A stretch of 64,000 nt of DNA, from positions 1-64,000 of the forward strand of contig NZ_NIBU01000009.1 in the NCBI RefSeq assembly GCF_002632485.1, in the 5' to 3' direction. The position numbers and the translations under genes were made by a program. This document shows, in pieces, positions 20,106-28,895 of the stretch (its first letter is position 1; each line of letters opens with the position of its first letter). This stretch comes from Xenorhabdus innexi (GTDB taxonomy: Bacteria > Pseudomonadota > Gammaproteobacteria > Enterobacterales > Enterobacteriaceae). Below the pieces are notes generated by a model that saw only the letters and a list, made by a program, of their open reading frames with translations, had not been told where the DNA came from and did no database searches.

Positions 20106-21566
20106 ATGTCCTGTAATGACCTGTCCCATCGCTCTGTACGCCATCATCACTCAAAAAATCTGCTTGCTATTACTTTTGCGATATTAATGTCAGGAGTTTG
20201 TTCATCTGCACAAGCCAGTAATGCAGACAAAATTATGGCAGAAAAACGTTCCGCCCATGGTGATCTTACTCAGTTTGGTGGCGCTCGCCGTCTTACTCAG
20301 GATCAAACTGATGCACTTAAGGCTGCATTGAATAACACAAAAGCGAAAAATGTCATTTTATTTATTGGCGATGGAATGGGGGATTCGGAAATTACACTGG
20401 CTCGTAATTATGCGCAGGGTGCTGGTGGTTTTTTTAAGGGAATAGATGCGTTACCTTTCACGGGGCAGTATACGCATTACTCATTGGATAAAGAGACAAA
20501 AAAACCAGACTATGTCACGGATTCTGCCGCTTCAGCCACGGCATGGACGACAGGAACGAAAACCTATAACGGTGCGCTGGGAATCGATGTTTTTGGCAAA
20601 CCACACCAGACGTTACTGGAATTAGCCAAGAAGAATGGAAAAGCCACAGGCAATGTTACAACGGCTGAAATTCAGGATGCTACACCCGCAGCGCTCTACG
20701 CCCATATTACTAATCGTAAATGCTATGGCCCACAGGAAACACTGGAGAAATGCCCTACCGATGCAGTAGAAAATGGTGGGAAAGGTTCCATCACAGAACA
20801 ACTTTTGGTGGCTCGGGCTGAAGTTACTTTGGGAGGAGGCGCTAAAAGTTTTGAGCAACAATCTGCCCATAATAATGCAAAGACTCTGAAACAGCAGGCA
20901 TTAGAACAAGGATATCAATGGGTCACTGATCTCAATTCATTGAATAATATTAAAGAAGCCAACCAGAAAAAACCGCTACTGGGTATATTCAATCGTGGCA
21001 ATATGGATGTTATCTGGCAGGGGCCAAAAGCAGTTTATCAAGGCAACCTTAATGAAGCGCCGGTTAAGTGCCGAATTAATGCAAAACGTAATTCAGATGA
21101 ACCAACATTGGGACAACTCACTGAGAAAGCGATTGATTTGCTGAAGACCAACAAGAATGGATTTTTCTTACAGGTAGAAAGTGCTTCGATTGATAAACAA
21201 GACCACGAAGCCAATCCTTGTGCCCAGATTGGGGAAACTGTGGCATTGGATGACGCTGTTCAGGCTGCCCTGACATTTGCCAGACAGCATAAAGATACGT
21301 TAGTTATTGTTACGGCTGATCATGCCCATTCCAGCCAGATCGTTGCAAATGATGTTAAATCTCCCGGCCTGACCCGTTCATTGATTACTAAAGATGGTGC
21401 GGTCATTACGGTTAACTATGGCAACTCAGAAAAAGGTAAGCAAAATCATACTGGCACACAGTTACGTGTCGCAGCTTATGGCCCGTATTCCGCCAATGTT
21501 GTTGGTTTAACTGATCAGACAGATTTGTTCTTCACCATACGTGATGCAATGGAATTGAAACAATAG
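20106..21566 (+). CDS. phoA: Alkaline phosphatase
   Basis: Periplasmic phosphomonoesterase induced by phosphate starvation. The 486 aa include an N-terminal basic stretch and signal peptide ([20 protein letters not shown], cleavage near residue 38). Metal ligand Asp89 (IGDGMGD) and catalytic Ser140 ([10 protein letters not shown]) are present, as are metal histidines in [11 protein letters not shown] and NHTGTQ. The start ATG has AAGGA 8 nt upstream; the leader is longer than in E. coli because of about 17 polar residues ahead of the hydrophobic core. A Pho box lies upstream. Confidence 0.97.
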   Translation: MSCNDLSHRSVRHHHSKNLLAITFAILMSGVCSSAQASNADKIMAEKRSAHGDLTQFGGARRLTQDQTDALKAALNNTKAKNVILFIGDGMGDSEITLARNYAQGAGGFFKGIDALPFTGQYTHYSLDKETKKPDYVTDSAASATAWTTGTKTYNGALGIDVFGKPHQTLLELAKKNGKATGNVTTAEIQDATPAALYAHITNRKCYGPQETLEKCPTDAVENGGKGSITEQLLVARAEVTLGGGAKSFEQQSAHNNAKTLKQQALEQGYQWVTDLNSLNNIKEANQKKPLLGIFNRGNMDVIWQGPKAVYQGNLNEAPVKCRINAKRNSDEPTLGQLTEKAIDLLKTNKNGFFLQVESASIDKQDHEANPCAQIGETVALDDAVQAALTFARQHKDTLVIVTADHAHSSQIVANDVKSPGLTRSLITKDGAVITVNYGNSEKGKQNHTGTQLRVAAYGPYSANVVGLTDQTDLFFTIRDAMELKQ

Positions 21567-21648
21567 AAAATGATGGGATAAAAAGAGAAAGGTATTAAAA
21601 GGAATTAAACTGAATAGATGACCAAGTTGAACAGATAAATAGTAACAG

Positions 21649-21735
21649 TGGTGCGAAGGGGGGGACTTGAACCCCCACGTCCGTAAGGACACTAACACCT
21701 GAAGCTAGCGCGTCTACCAATTCCGCCACCCTCGC
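21649..21735 (-). tRNA. tRNA-Leu (CAG)
   Basis: Class II tRNA of 87 nt with encoded CCA. The acceptor GCGAGGG pairs with CCTTCGC, the anticodon loop TTCAGGT (anticodon CAG, codon CUG) closes on CTAGC/GTTAG, and the long variable arm is GTCCTTACGGAC. It corresponds to the leuQPV genes, which lie in the same neighbourhood in E. coli. Confidence 0.97.
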
Positions 21736-21780
21736 AGGTACTGCTATTTATCTGATTTGTTTAATGATGACTATCTGATT

Positions 21781-21867
21781 TGGTGCGAAGGGGGGGACTT
21801 GAACCCCCACGTCCGTAAGAACACTAACACCTGAAGCTAGCGCGTCTACCAATTCCGCCACCCTCGC
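21781..21867 (-). tRNA. tRNA-Leu (CAG), second copy
   Basis: Identical to the copy at 21649-21735 except for one base in the variable arm (GTTC instead of GTCC), which turns a pair into a wobble pair. 87 nt with CCA. The copies are 45 bp apart on one strand and are probably cut from one precursor. Confidence 0.97.
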
Positions 21868-22039
21868 AAATCCAGATACCATCTTTAAACAGATAGCATG
21901 GGGGCGCATTCTAGAGATTTTACGGCTGGCGTCAATCATTATTTATCAGAAGAAAGCATAACTGATGTAAAAATCGACACGTTGCTATTGCCATCCTGAA
22001 TGGGTGGCAATAGCGGTCTGATTCGTTACTTTCTGCTTA

Positions 22040-23053
22040 CTACTTCTTGGTGGCCTGATAAATTTTGAATTTACCTGTCTGAGCAATAACTTCATGGCTG
22101 CCAAAAGCACTATCCAGTAAGTCCGCATAAGGTAAAAACGCGTTTGCGACAATGCGGAATTTACCACCGGATTTCAGATAGCTTGGTGCCATGCGTATCA
22201 TATCATCAGCGGCTGCTATACTGGTTTTCAGCCCATCATGGAATGGCGGGTTGGAAATGATCCAGTTGAACTTCTCTTCAATAGCAGAATAGACGTTACT
22301 GGTGACAACATTTCCTTCCAGCTTATTGGCTTTCAGTGTTGCCTTACTGGATGTGATCGCGGCTGCATTAACATCGCTGAGAGTCAGTGACAAATCGGGG
22401 TTATTTTTACCCAATACTGCGGCGAGAACACCAGAACCACAGGCAATATCCAGCAGGCTGCCGGAAATCGGCGTATCAAAAGTGGAAAGCAGAAGACGGC
22501 TGCCGACATCCAGATCATCCTGACTGAATACGCCGGGCAGTGTATTAATGATAGCATCACCAACCTGATAGCTATGCCACCAGTTATTCTGATCAAACTG
22601 AACTTGTTGCTCCAGTTGACCATAAAAAAGGCTGCAACGGCGGGCAGTGTCTACTTTACGGAAAGTAACGATCCCTTCCATCAGTTTATCGACGCTACGA
22701 ACACCACTGCGGTTTTCACCGACAATAAAAATATTTGTACCGACAGGCAGGATGGAGAACAGGCTGCGGAGTTGGAAACGGGCTTCCTGCTTGCTCTTTG
22801 GCCAGTAATAAATCAGCGTATCACACTCTTTGACAAACGTGCTGTCAGCAGTGAGACCAAATGAAGCATGATCACCCAATGTACGGATCAGTGATTGCCA
22901 GTGATGATATTGATTAGTGTGTACCCGCACACTTGCAGCTTCGATTTCCGTTGCCAGTGTATCCTGAAGATCGCCTGCAAAGAGCAGATGATGGGACTGG
23001 AATTGCTCTTGATGGCGCAGGATCACTTCACTGGCCGGTGTTAATACTGACAT
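22040..23053 (-). CDS. rsmC: 16S rRNA m2G1207 methyltransferase RsmC
   Basis: SAM-dependent methyltransferase acting on G1207 of 16S rRNA in the 30S subunit. The 337 aa have a degenerate N-domain and a catalytic C-domain with motif [19 protein letters not shown] and the target-base motif NPPFHDG. It is divergent from holD as in E. coli, and its 3' end faces the tRNA-Leu genes. Confidence 0.96.
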   Translation of the reverse strand: MSVLTPASEVILRHQEQFQSHHLLFAGDLQDTLATEIEAASVRVHTNQYHHWQSLIRTLGDHASFGLTADSTFVKECDTLIYYWPKSKQEARFQLRSLFSILPVGTNIFIVGENRSGVRSVDKLMEGIVTFRKVDTARRCSLFYGQLEQQVQFDQNNWWHSYQVGDAIINTLPGVFSQDDLDVGSRLLLSTFDTPISGSLLDIACGSGVLAAVLGKNNPDLSLTLSDVNAAAITSSKATLKANKLEGNVVTSNVYSAIEEKFNWIISNPPFHDGLKTSIAAADDMIRMAPSYLKSGGKFRIVANAFLPYADLLDSAFGSHEVIAQTGKFKIYQATKK

Positions 23054-23264
23054 CTATGTATAGCTCCTTATAACTCTTTATCCGGGCAATATTTATTTGA
23101 CTATATCTTTGGGCAAAGCTGGAATGCCATGTTGTTGGCGCAGAGATAAGCCCTCTGATACTATACCGTTCATCTTTCAGGTGGCAGTTTTATTGATTTA
23201 CAGCCTGAAACCTACCGGGTATATATTACCTGTTATTTTTTTATGGCAGATGGAATAAAACACG

Positions 23265-23675
23265 ATGACGAAGCGTGACAGATCACTGACCCGACTGGGT
23301 ATTACCCAATGGGTTCTGCGTAACCCTGCGGCCTTGCGGGGTGAATTATCTGTCCTCATCCCTGACTCAACCCGTCTGTTGATCATTACCCATGATCACA
23401 TTGACTTAAGCCATTCATTACTTGCTGATATTTTCACAGCCATGGGGATTGATGCCTCATTAGTTTATTGCATTACAACAAAAGATGTTGAGCTACTTTC
23501 GGAATCAATTCGCTGCCCATGCTGGCTGTTGGGGGTTGATATTACCTTATCAATACAAGGGATTTCTTTGAGAAGCCCGGCATTAAATGACTTATCCCTT
23601 GATGGGGATGCAAAACGCGCTCTTTGGCAACAAATTTACCATTATGAAGAATATTTCTCTATTAACTCCCGCTGA
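23265..23675 (+). CDS. holD: DNA polymerase III psi subunit
   Basis: Clamp-loader accessory subunit that bridges chi (SSB contact) to the DnaX complex. 136 aa. The N-terminal RRDW-like region here reads RDRSLTRLGITQWVLRNPAALRGE, and PCWLLGVD and KRALWQQIYHYE follow the family. It overlaps the start of rimI by 32 bp, the usual coupled holD-rimI arrangement. Confidence 0.93.
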   Translation: MTKRDRSLTRLGITQWVLRNPAALRGELSVLIPDSTRLLIITHDHIDLSHSLLADIFTAMGIDASLVYCITTKDVELLSESIRCPCWLLGVDITLSIQGISLRSPALNDLSLDGDAKRALWQQIYHYEEYFSINSR

Positions 23676-24093
23676 TCTTCCTGCGGCATTCCAGATAGAA
23701 CAGGCCAGCCATCCCTTTCCGTGGAGTGAGAAAACCTTTTACTCCAATCAGGGAGAGCGTTATCTCAATTATAAAATCATGCTGAATAATCAGATGATTG
23801 GCTTTGCAATAACCCAATATATTCTGGACGAAGCAACGCTATTTAATATCGCTATCCATCCGGAATATCAATCACAAGGGTATGGAAGAACACTATTAAA
23901 CTACCTGACAGAAACATTACCGGAGAAACAGATAAATACGTTATGGCTTGAAGTCCGGCGCTCCAACCAATCTGCGATCCGGTTATATGAAGATCTGGGT
24001 TTCAATGAAGTATCCATCCGCAAAAATTATTATCCGACATCGACAGGTAAAGAAGATGCCATTATTATGGCGCTACCGTTGTTTGGGGAATAG
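23644..24093 (+). CDS. rimI: Ribosomal protein bS18 N-acetyltransferase RimI
   Basis: GNAT enzyme that acetylates the N-terminal Ala of bS18. The start is placed at 23644 (MKNISLLTPADLPAAFQIEQ), giving 149 aa; the open frame upstream lies inside holD. Motif A is QSQGYGRTLLNYL and the C-terminal WLEVRRSNQSAIRLYEDLGF is the RimI signature. It is the last host gene before the prophage. Confidence 0.95.
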   Translation: MKNISLLTPADLPAAFQIEQASHPFPWSEKTFYSNQGERYLNYKIMLNNQMIGFAITQYILDEATLFNIAIHPEYQSQGYGRTLLNYLTETLPEKQINTLWLEVRRSNQSAIRLYEDLGFNEVSIRKNYYPTSTGKEDAIIMALPLFGE

Positions 24094-24628
24094 TGTGTGC
24101 ATATCCGTATGTGAGCTTTTGCGATCTGGGAGAAGGGGAATGTAGATTTAATCTGATGAAGTCCCGATGATTTTCTGCATCATCATCTTGAGTATCATGA
24201 GTTGTTTATAGCGCCAAGTTCAGCGAAAATAAACGCTAATTCCAATTAACATACCGGATTTGATGGATTAAGGATCACTGGTGGAGCCTTAATCATGGTA
24301 TCGCTCCGCGTAAAGAATAGAAGATTTCAATAGATGTCAAATTCTCCATTTCTGCAAGAAGTTGCGAAACGGCGCACCTTTGCAATAATTTCCCACCCCA
24401 ATCCTTGATCTGGTTTTACCTGTTTTTGACTATTTGCATTCACTTTCACATTTCCTCATTTTTTCATTTTTAATTCAGTGAAAATGGTCAGGCTAGTGTT
24501 ATTTTTACTCTGACATTTTTCAAGTTAATCTAAATCTCTTTGAGTGTTGTACATAAAATTATGTACAGAGTTTTGTACATAATGCTATAACAAGTTATTG
24601 GCACATGAAAATATGTACAAGGTGAGTT
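24094..24628. other. rimI-integrase intergenic region, probable attL
   Basis: No gene seen. It should contain the left attachment site because the host text ends at rimI and the integrase begins at 24629, but the right end of the prophage is outside the window, so the core repeat cannot be recognised. In E. coli yjjG and prfC follow rimI. The last 80 bp hold TGTACATAA repeats, listed separately. Confidence 0.45.
24548..24618. repeat. TGTACATAA repeats in the integrase promoter region
   Basis: A palindrome TGTACATAA-AA-TTATGTACA occupies 24548-24567. A third copy TGTACATAA is at 24575-24583, and an inverted partial copy TATGTACA at 24612-24619 ends about 10 bp before the integrase start. The spacing fits binding sites for a regulator, an excisionase or the integrase arm domain. 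Confidence 0.65.
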
Positions 24629-25864
24629 ATGGCGCTATCAGATACGTGGCTTAGGTCGGTCGTTGGGAAAGAAAGGGATAAGCAGATAGTTAAATCGGAT
24701 AGAGATGGTTTATCTGTCAGGATCACTCCAAAAGGCAAGGTGATTTTCCAATTTCGATTTCAGTGGAATGGTAAAGGCGAAAGGGTCGATATCGGCACAT
24801 ACCCAGCAACAACTCTGAAAGATGCCAGAGATGAGGTTATTAGACTCAAAGGGGAAATTGAATCCAATCGTAACCCTAGATTTGTAAAAAAACAGCAAAA
24901 AATAACTGCTTTTACCGAAGAAACAAATGAGGGGATTATAAGAAAGTGGCATGAGGCGTACTGTGTAAAAAACAAAAAGGATGCAGTGGGAATACTCCGA
25001 TCTTTTGAGCTGCACGTCTTTCCCAAAATAGGAAATAGGCCGCATAGCTTAACCACATTACATGATTGGTTGGAGTTACTGGAGGGGTTATCTACACACT
25101 CTGAGTCAATAGCTGACAGAGTTCTCATAAATACAAAGCAAGCTCATAAATGGGGAGTGAAGAGGCAGTTGATACTTGGTGAGCCTCTGGTGCAGATAAC
25201 AGGAAAGGATTTGGGAGTTCACAAGCGAGAAGGAACTAGGGTGCTTGAAGAGGGAGAAATAAGAATTCTGTTCCACGCACTAGAAAAATCAAGAGCATCA
25301 TTAAAATATGAGCTGTTTGTTAAATTGCTACTACTTTTCGCTTGTAGGTTAGGTGAGTTACTGAACGCTGAAATCAGTCATTTTGATCTTGATAACAAGT
25401 TATGGACCATCCCACCGGAAGGCCATAAAACAGGCTCTTCTACTGGGAGGCCGCTAATTCGCCCAATCATTCCTCAAGCAGAGGAGATGATTAGGCAACT
25501 GATGGATATGAGTAAAGGATCAAAATATTTAATAACAAAAGATAATAATAATGAAAAGATAAGAGGAAGCTCATTAAGTTCTTTGCCATATAACTTAATG
25601 AGATTTGCGTGGAAGAAGTTAGACTATCAATTCCCGCATTGGTCTCTTCATGACCTGAGAAGAACCGCCAGAACGAACTTTTCTGATTTCACTGAACCTC
25701 ATGTCGCCGAAATTATGCTGGGACATAAACTACCGGGTGTTTGGCAAGTGTATGATAAAAGCCACTATATAGATGAACAAAGAAAAGCCTATGGCTTATG
25801 GTGGGCTAAAGTTGAAACCATCGTATATGGTGATGGCAAAGTATCTTTATTAGTCGCCGGATAA
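24629..25864 (+). CDS. int: Tyrosine site-specific integrase
   Basis: Phage integrase of 411 aa with an N-terminal arm-binding domain (DUF4102-like, DGLSVRITPKGKVIFQFRFQWNGKGERVDIG region) and a C-terminal catalytic domain. Catalytic residues: Arg240 (ACRLGEL), Lys267, His341 and Arg344 (HDLRRTAR), His366 (LGHK), and Tyr375 in VYDKSHY. GAGTT precedes the ATG. It converges with the small HTH gene at 25850, overlapping it by 15 bp. Confidence 0.95.
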   Translation: MALSDTWLRSVVGKERDKQIVKSDRDGLSVRITPKGKVIFQFRFQWNGKGERVDIGTYPATTLKDARDEVIRLKGEIESNRNPRFVKKQQKITAFTEETNEGIIRKWHEAYCVKNKKDAVGILRSFELHVFPKIGNRPHSLTTLHDWLELLEGLSTHSESIADRVLINTKQAHKWGVKRQLILGEPLVQITGKDLGVHKREGTRVLEEGEIRILFHALEKSRASLKYELFVKLLLLFACRLGELLNAEISHFDLDNKLWTIPPEGHKTGSSTGRPLIRPIIPQAEEMIRQLMDMSKGSKYLITKDNNNEKIRGSSLSSLPYNLMRFAWKKLDYQFPHWSLHDLRRTARTNFSDFTEPHVAEIMLGHKLPGVWQVYDKSHYIDEQRKAYGLWWAKVETIVYGDGKVSLLVAG

Positions 25865-26047
25865 TCCTGCAAACCTCATGATCTTGTCTTTAGCCCAGAG
25901 GTTAGGGCAAGATCTTACATCTGGGTCTGGAAAGTCTGGCTTATACTTTTTACCAGTCTTACCGTTGATGCTGTTCCACCGCTGGATGGTAGACTTAGAT
26001 CTTCCGAACAAGTTTGCGATTTCCGCTGTATCCATAAAATTACTCAT
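25850..26047 (-). CDS. Small HTH protein, candidate excisionase (AlpA/Xis-like)
   Basis: 65 aa with a MerR/AlpA-type helix-turn-helix: MDTAEIANLFGRSKSTIQRWNS, then KYKPDFPDPDVRSCPNLWAKDKIMRF. The layout (winged HTH, FPDP loop, W-x-K-D-K-I) is that of AlpA and phage excisionase-type proteins. It is the last gene of the leftward early operon, next to int, where Xis is expected. Confidence 0.75.
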   Translation of the reverse strand: MSNFMDTAEIANLFGRSKSTIQRWNSINGKTGKKYKPDFPDPDVRSCPNLWAKDKIMRFAGLSGD

Positions 26048-26170
26048 CTTTCATCTCCATTTAATGGTTTTTATATAATTGGCTAGTGCGGGTTTAGTAT
26101 TAATCTTAATTTGTGTGTACTTAATTTAGGCAAATCCCTTGCCGACTTCCTCCTTGCTTTCTCCAATTCG

Positions 26171-26350
26171 TTAGTCATCGGCGATGGTGATATTTACCTC
26201 CGACTCAGGAAAGCCAACTGACAGCAATCCCTCCACAACAAGATCGGTAACGAAATCTGCTAATATTTCATCTGAAACTGTTCTGCTGGGGCTGGTCAGT
26301 TCTTCTGCTGTCGTTCTGGTTATTTCGAGTGCTATTTTTGGTGTGCTCAT
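26171..26350 (-). CDS. Small phage protein, 59 aa, unknown
   Basis: Reads MSTPKIALEITRTTAEELTS and continues as an acidic 59-residue protein ending in NITIADD. GAGGAAA lies 5-6 nt before the ATG at 26350. It fits between the HTH gene and the Dam-like gene on the operon strand. No family recognised. Confidence 0.65.
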   Translation of the reverse strand: MSTPKIALEITRTTAEELTSPSRTVSDEILADFVTDLVVEGLLSVGFPESEVNITIADD

Positions 26351-26360
26351 ACTATTTTCC

Positions 26361-26882
26361 TCAAGGGTTATTTTCGATATTAAATAGATATTCTCTATCT
26401 ACAGTGGTTATTAATTTTCTTGGGGTGATAAAGGGTCGCCAAATTAAAAGCATTGAGCCTTTTGTATTGCCATTGCCTTTTTTTATTTGCTGAGCTGGAA
26501 CAAACTGAACGCGGCTACCTGTGATTAATCTCACTTCATCTACGGTTTCCAGTGCCAATTTAAACCAGCCGACCGAAGTATCAGAAGGGACTAACATCAC
26601 GATACTCTGGCATTGTTTTCTGCACTCAATCGCGGCTTTCTTTATCCACGGGTCAATTTTGGAGTAAGGTGGATTGCACCAGATAGAACCGTCACTTTCC
26701 CAGTCACATTCCAGTGCGTTATCTTGTTCTGTGAAGTAGTGGGCGCATAAGGCATTACCCGCAGAAGCGGCGGCATCAAGATAAAATTTGAATTCGAGAT
26801 TGAGTGCTTTAAATAACGGGAGTGGAGTTTGCCAGAGGTCACGCAGTGCTTTTGGAGTGTTGCTGCCTCCGTAGTCTGTCAT
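26361..26882 (-). CDS. Phage DNA N-6-adenine methyltransferase (Dam family)
   Basis: 173-aa enzyme of the phage Dam family (PF05869 type). The catalytic motif is Asn70-Pro-Pro-Tyr in IWCNPPYSKIDPWI, and WQTPLPLFKALNLEFKFYLDAAAS is the typical N-terminal block. ITGSRVQFVP follows late. It probably modifies adenines in phage DNA against host restriction or alters regulation. Small compared with host Dam, as usual for this group. Confidence 0.88.
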   Translation of the reverse strand: MTDYGGSNTPKALRDLWQTPLPLFKALNLEFKFYLDAAASAGNALCAHYFTEQDNALECDWESDGSIWCNPPYSKIDPWIKKAAIECRKQCQSIVMLVPSDTSVGWFKLALETVDEVRLITGSRVQFVPAQQIKKGNGNTKGSMLLIWRPFITPRKLITTVDREYLFNIENNP

Positions 26883-26923
26883 ATTTTATCGCTATTTATT
26901 TTTCCATATGAAAGGTTTAAAAC

Positions 26924-27047
26924 CACCGTCTTTAGACGGTGACTTTGACTTTAATTCTTTGACCTACGCGCGTTTACGAGGTGCGTGGTTCGACGACTTT
27001 CAGTCGTCGGCACCGAAGTGCGCTAACCCACCTACTTCAGTAGGTGG
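26924..27047. repeat. Cluster of hairpins, possible IS200/IS605-derived PATE-like element
   Basis: Within about 125 bp between two genes there are three strong hairpins: CACCGTC/GACGGTG (26924-26941), CGACGACT/AGTCGTCG (26991-27009) and CCACCTAC/GTAGGTGG (27028-27047), with small loops, plus a weaker fold in the ACGCGCG...GTGCGTGG part. Short near-perfect hairpins at both ends recall the terminal palindromes of IS200/IS605 elements and their non-autonomous derivatives. A structured RNA is the other possibility. Confidence 0.5.
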
Positions 27048-27050
27048 TAG

Positions 27051-27794
27051 TTAAGTGGAGTGACGTATCTTATAAACTGAATTCTGGGTTTTTATATATC
27101 CGTCAGTTATGTAAGTGTAGGGATTAATTACCGGAGATGTTTTTATTTCGACTCCATCGTTAAATCGTTTTTTGCTGTCATTAAATATCTTGCCAAAGGC
27201 TACTGTTTTATCATCTTCAAGCTCAATGCAGGCGGTTAATTCTATTTCGGCAGTGAATTCTAAAGATTCTTTGCTAAGGTGGCGGTAGAGGGGAAATATA
27301 TCATCAGCAATCTCTGGGTGTGATTCGTTGAATTCACGCCATTCCGCTACTCGTTCTGGCAGAGTGGTCACGTCCATACTGCTACCCATTCCTTTATCGC
27401 GTGCCCATGCCACAGGCTGCATATTTCCATATTCAGCTAACTTTTCACGCATATCCACCCATGATTTTTTAAAGGCTTCAACCGTAGGCATTTCGGAGCA
27501 GATAATTTCCAGTGCTTCAGATGTGCTAACTTCATTTTCTAATCGCTTATCAAGCCAGCTATCTAAATCATGTTCGTTATTTTCTATTTCTGACGAAAAG
27601 TCCTCTTCTAAATAATCAAGGATACCATCTGTCCATGATAATGCTGCTTCATTATCTCCTTTTTCCAAAAAATGACGAATAATGGAAATGGTCAGTAATT
27701 GCTTTTCTGTTATCCATGAGGCAGCTACTTCATTCGCCGCCTTAAATTGCAGTTTGTTTATTTCTTTTTCGAATTCAATTGCATTATTATTCAT
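27051..27794 (-). CDS. Unknown phage early protein, 247 aa
   Basis: Acidic soluble protein with no membrane segment. The N-terminal two thirds are alpha-helical in composition (KQLLTISIIRHFLEKGDNEA). The middle holds MQPVAWARDKGMGSSMDV and PLYRHL, a module often attached to composite phage early proteins. The C-terminal part is beta-type (GYIKTQNSVYKI). The stop overlaps the end of the hairpin cluster region. Function unknown. Confidence 0.75.
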   Translation of the reverse strand: MNNNAIEFEKEINKLQFKAANEVAASWITEKQLLTISIIRHFLEKGDNEAALSWTDGILDYLEEDFSSEIENNEHDLDSWLDKRLENEVSTSEALEIICSEMPTVEAFKKSWVDMREKLAEYGNMQPVAWARDKGMGSSMDVTTLPERVAEWREFNESHPEIADDIFPLYRHLSKESLEFTAEIELTACIELEDDKTVAFGKIFNDSKKRFNDGVEIKTSPVINPYTYITDGYIKTQNSVYKIRHST

Positions 27795-27797
27795 TAT

Positions 27798-28109
27798 TTA
27801 ATTCTCGTTATTATTTATTGGGTAAAAGTAGAGTGGGATTATGTTGCGAATACAGAACATGTCACAATCAGGATAGTGCCTTGTAATTTCCATTTCCCAG
27901 TTGCCACTTAGATTCTGTGTTTCATACTGGAATGCGACAGGCAGAATACTTTCATATTCACCAAGTTTCTTTGCAGCTTCACAAAGCTTGATTACCTCAT
28001 CGCAATCAACGGTTATTTTGTTGACGTCATAGTTTTTTGATATTTTCGCTGCTACTTTCAATCTGCTCGAAATATCATCGAGGGTATTATTTTCAAATTT
28101 ATCGTTCAT
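27798..28109 (-). CDS. Unknown phage early protein, 103 aa
   Basis: Short protein with a helical N-terminus (LKVAAKISKNYDVNKI, CDEVIKLCEAAKKLGEYESIL) and a C-terminus ending IPLYFYPINNNEN. It begins directly after the methyltransferase stop and is followed 3 bp later by the 247-aa gene, so it is translated as part of the operon. No family recognised. Confidence 0.65.
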   Translation of the reverse strand: MNDKFENNTLDDISSRLKVAAKISKNYDVNKITVDCDEVIKLCEAAKKLGEYESILPVAFQYETQNLSGNWEMEITRHYPDCDMFCIRNIIPLYFYPINNNEN

Positions 28110-28895
28110 CTAAACTCCCTGCATGTAAGCTCTTATGAATGTTTCCGCGACCGGAGCGACGAGGGCATTTCCGTAGGCGCGCAGTCGTCCCACTCTTTTG
28201 GCAGCCCCAGCAGCAACCTCGCCATAACAGGGTGGAATGACTCTAATTTTTCCATCTGCCCCCTTGTCGGGTTTCCATTCATGCCAAATGTGTGTAGCCA
28301 CAGCTGACGATAAAGGGTGTCGTTTCGAATCTTGCCGTCTTTCCTGATAAACGATCCTCCCATGTCCCCGCAGTCCTTGTAGCACCGCGTTGTTGGCGTG
28401 GCCCACCCAATACAGTCGTTGTCTGATATGCGGCGCACCGATGCCCGCAGCGCATAAATCAACCGCCGCTGAGGAGTAACCCGTTCCTTCCAGGTCAGTT
28501 TGTACAAGGTCGAGCCAGTGCAATCCGTCCCGACTTGCAACCTGTTCACCAAAGATAACGTCAGGTCTGCATTGTTCGATGAGGTAATGGAAATGTGGCC
28601 ATAAGTGCCGCTCGTCAGTAAACCCGCTTCCTTTGCCTGCCGCGCTGAAAGGCTGGCACGGGCAGGAGCCTGTCCAGACGGGTCTTTCATCAGGCCATTC
28701 TGCACGGCGCAGGGCACAACTCCAGACACCAATTCCGGCGAAGAAATGACACTGTTTATATCCGCGTAAATCATCGGGTCTGACATCCTCAATACTCCTT
28801 TCATCCACATCCCCCGGCGCTATGTGACCGGCTGTAATTAAATTTCTGAGCCACTGAGCGGCATAAGGGTCTATTTCGTTGTAATAGGCACTCAT
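28110..28895 (-). CDS. Phage DNA (cytosine-5) methyltransferase, compact
   Basis: 261-aa C5 methyltransferase. Motif I is FFAGIGVWSCALRRA (residues 51-65), motif IV has the catalytic Cys80 in SCPCQPFSAAGKGSGF, motif VIII is IRQRLYWVGHA, and motif X is RLRAYGNALVAPVAETFI. Motif VI reads EQV in place of the usual ENV. The target-recognition part is very short, as in other phage enzymes. An unusually long second frame runs through almost the whole gene (28133-28810). Confidence 0.9.
   Translation of the reverse strand: MSAYYNEIDPYAAQWLRNLITAGHIAPGDVDERSIEDVRPDDLRGYKQCHFFAGIGVWSCALRRAEWPDERPVWTGSCPCQPFSAAGKGSGFTDERHLWPHFHYLIEQCRPDVIFGEQVASRDGLHWLDLVQTDLEGTGYSSAAVDLCAAGIGAPHIRQRLYWVGHANNAVLQGLRGHGRIVYQERRQDSKRHPLSSAVATHIWHEWKPDKGADGKIRVIPPCYGEVAAGAAKRVGRLRAYGNALVAPVAETFIRAYMQGV
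28133..28783 (-). CDS. Candidate overprinted gene inside the cytosine methyltransferase gene
   Basis: Same strand as the methyltransferase but another frame, open for 678 nt. From the ATG at 28783 (MSDPMIYADINSVISS) it gives 216 aa. Its composition is protein-like, with blocks SGQAPARASLSARQAKEAGL, TSGTYGHISITSS, GSTLYKLTWKERVTP, LRASVRRISDN and GWATPTTRCYKD. I recall the same blocks in many annotated phage proteins encoded with or near C5 methyltransferases. Whether it is translated is unproven: conservation could partly follow from the overlapping enzyme. No domain or function assigned. Confidence 0.45.
   Translation of the reverse strand, partial: SDPMIYADINSVISSPELVSGVVPCAVQNGLMKDPSGQAPARASLSARQAKEAGLLTSGTYGHISITSSNNADLTLSLVNRLQVGTDCTGSTLYKLTWKERVTPQRRLIYALRASVRRISDNDCIGWATPTTRCYKDCGDMGGSFIRKDGKIRNDTLYRQLWLHTFGMNGNPTRGQMEKLESFHPVMARLLLGLPKEWDDCAPTEMPSSLRSRKHS

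Noticed and set aside
21649-21867. Possible tRNA-Leu attachment site for the prophage
   Set aside because: The integrase lies more than 2.7 kb away, beyond rsmC, holD and rimI, and the tRNA genes are intact with no phage genes beside them.
26184-26387. 67-aa plus-strand frame with hydrophobic stretch
   Set aside because: Shadow of the 59-aa minus-strand gene at 26171-26350, which has a proper ribosome site and fits the operon.
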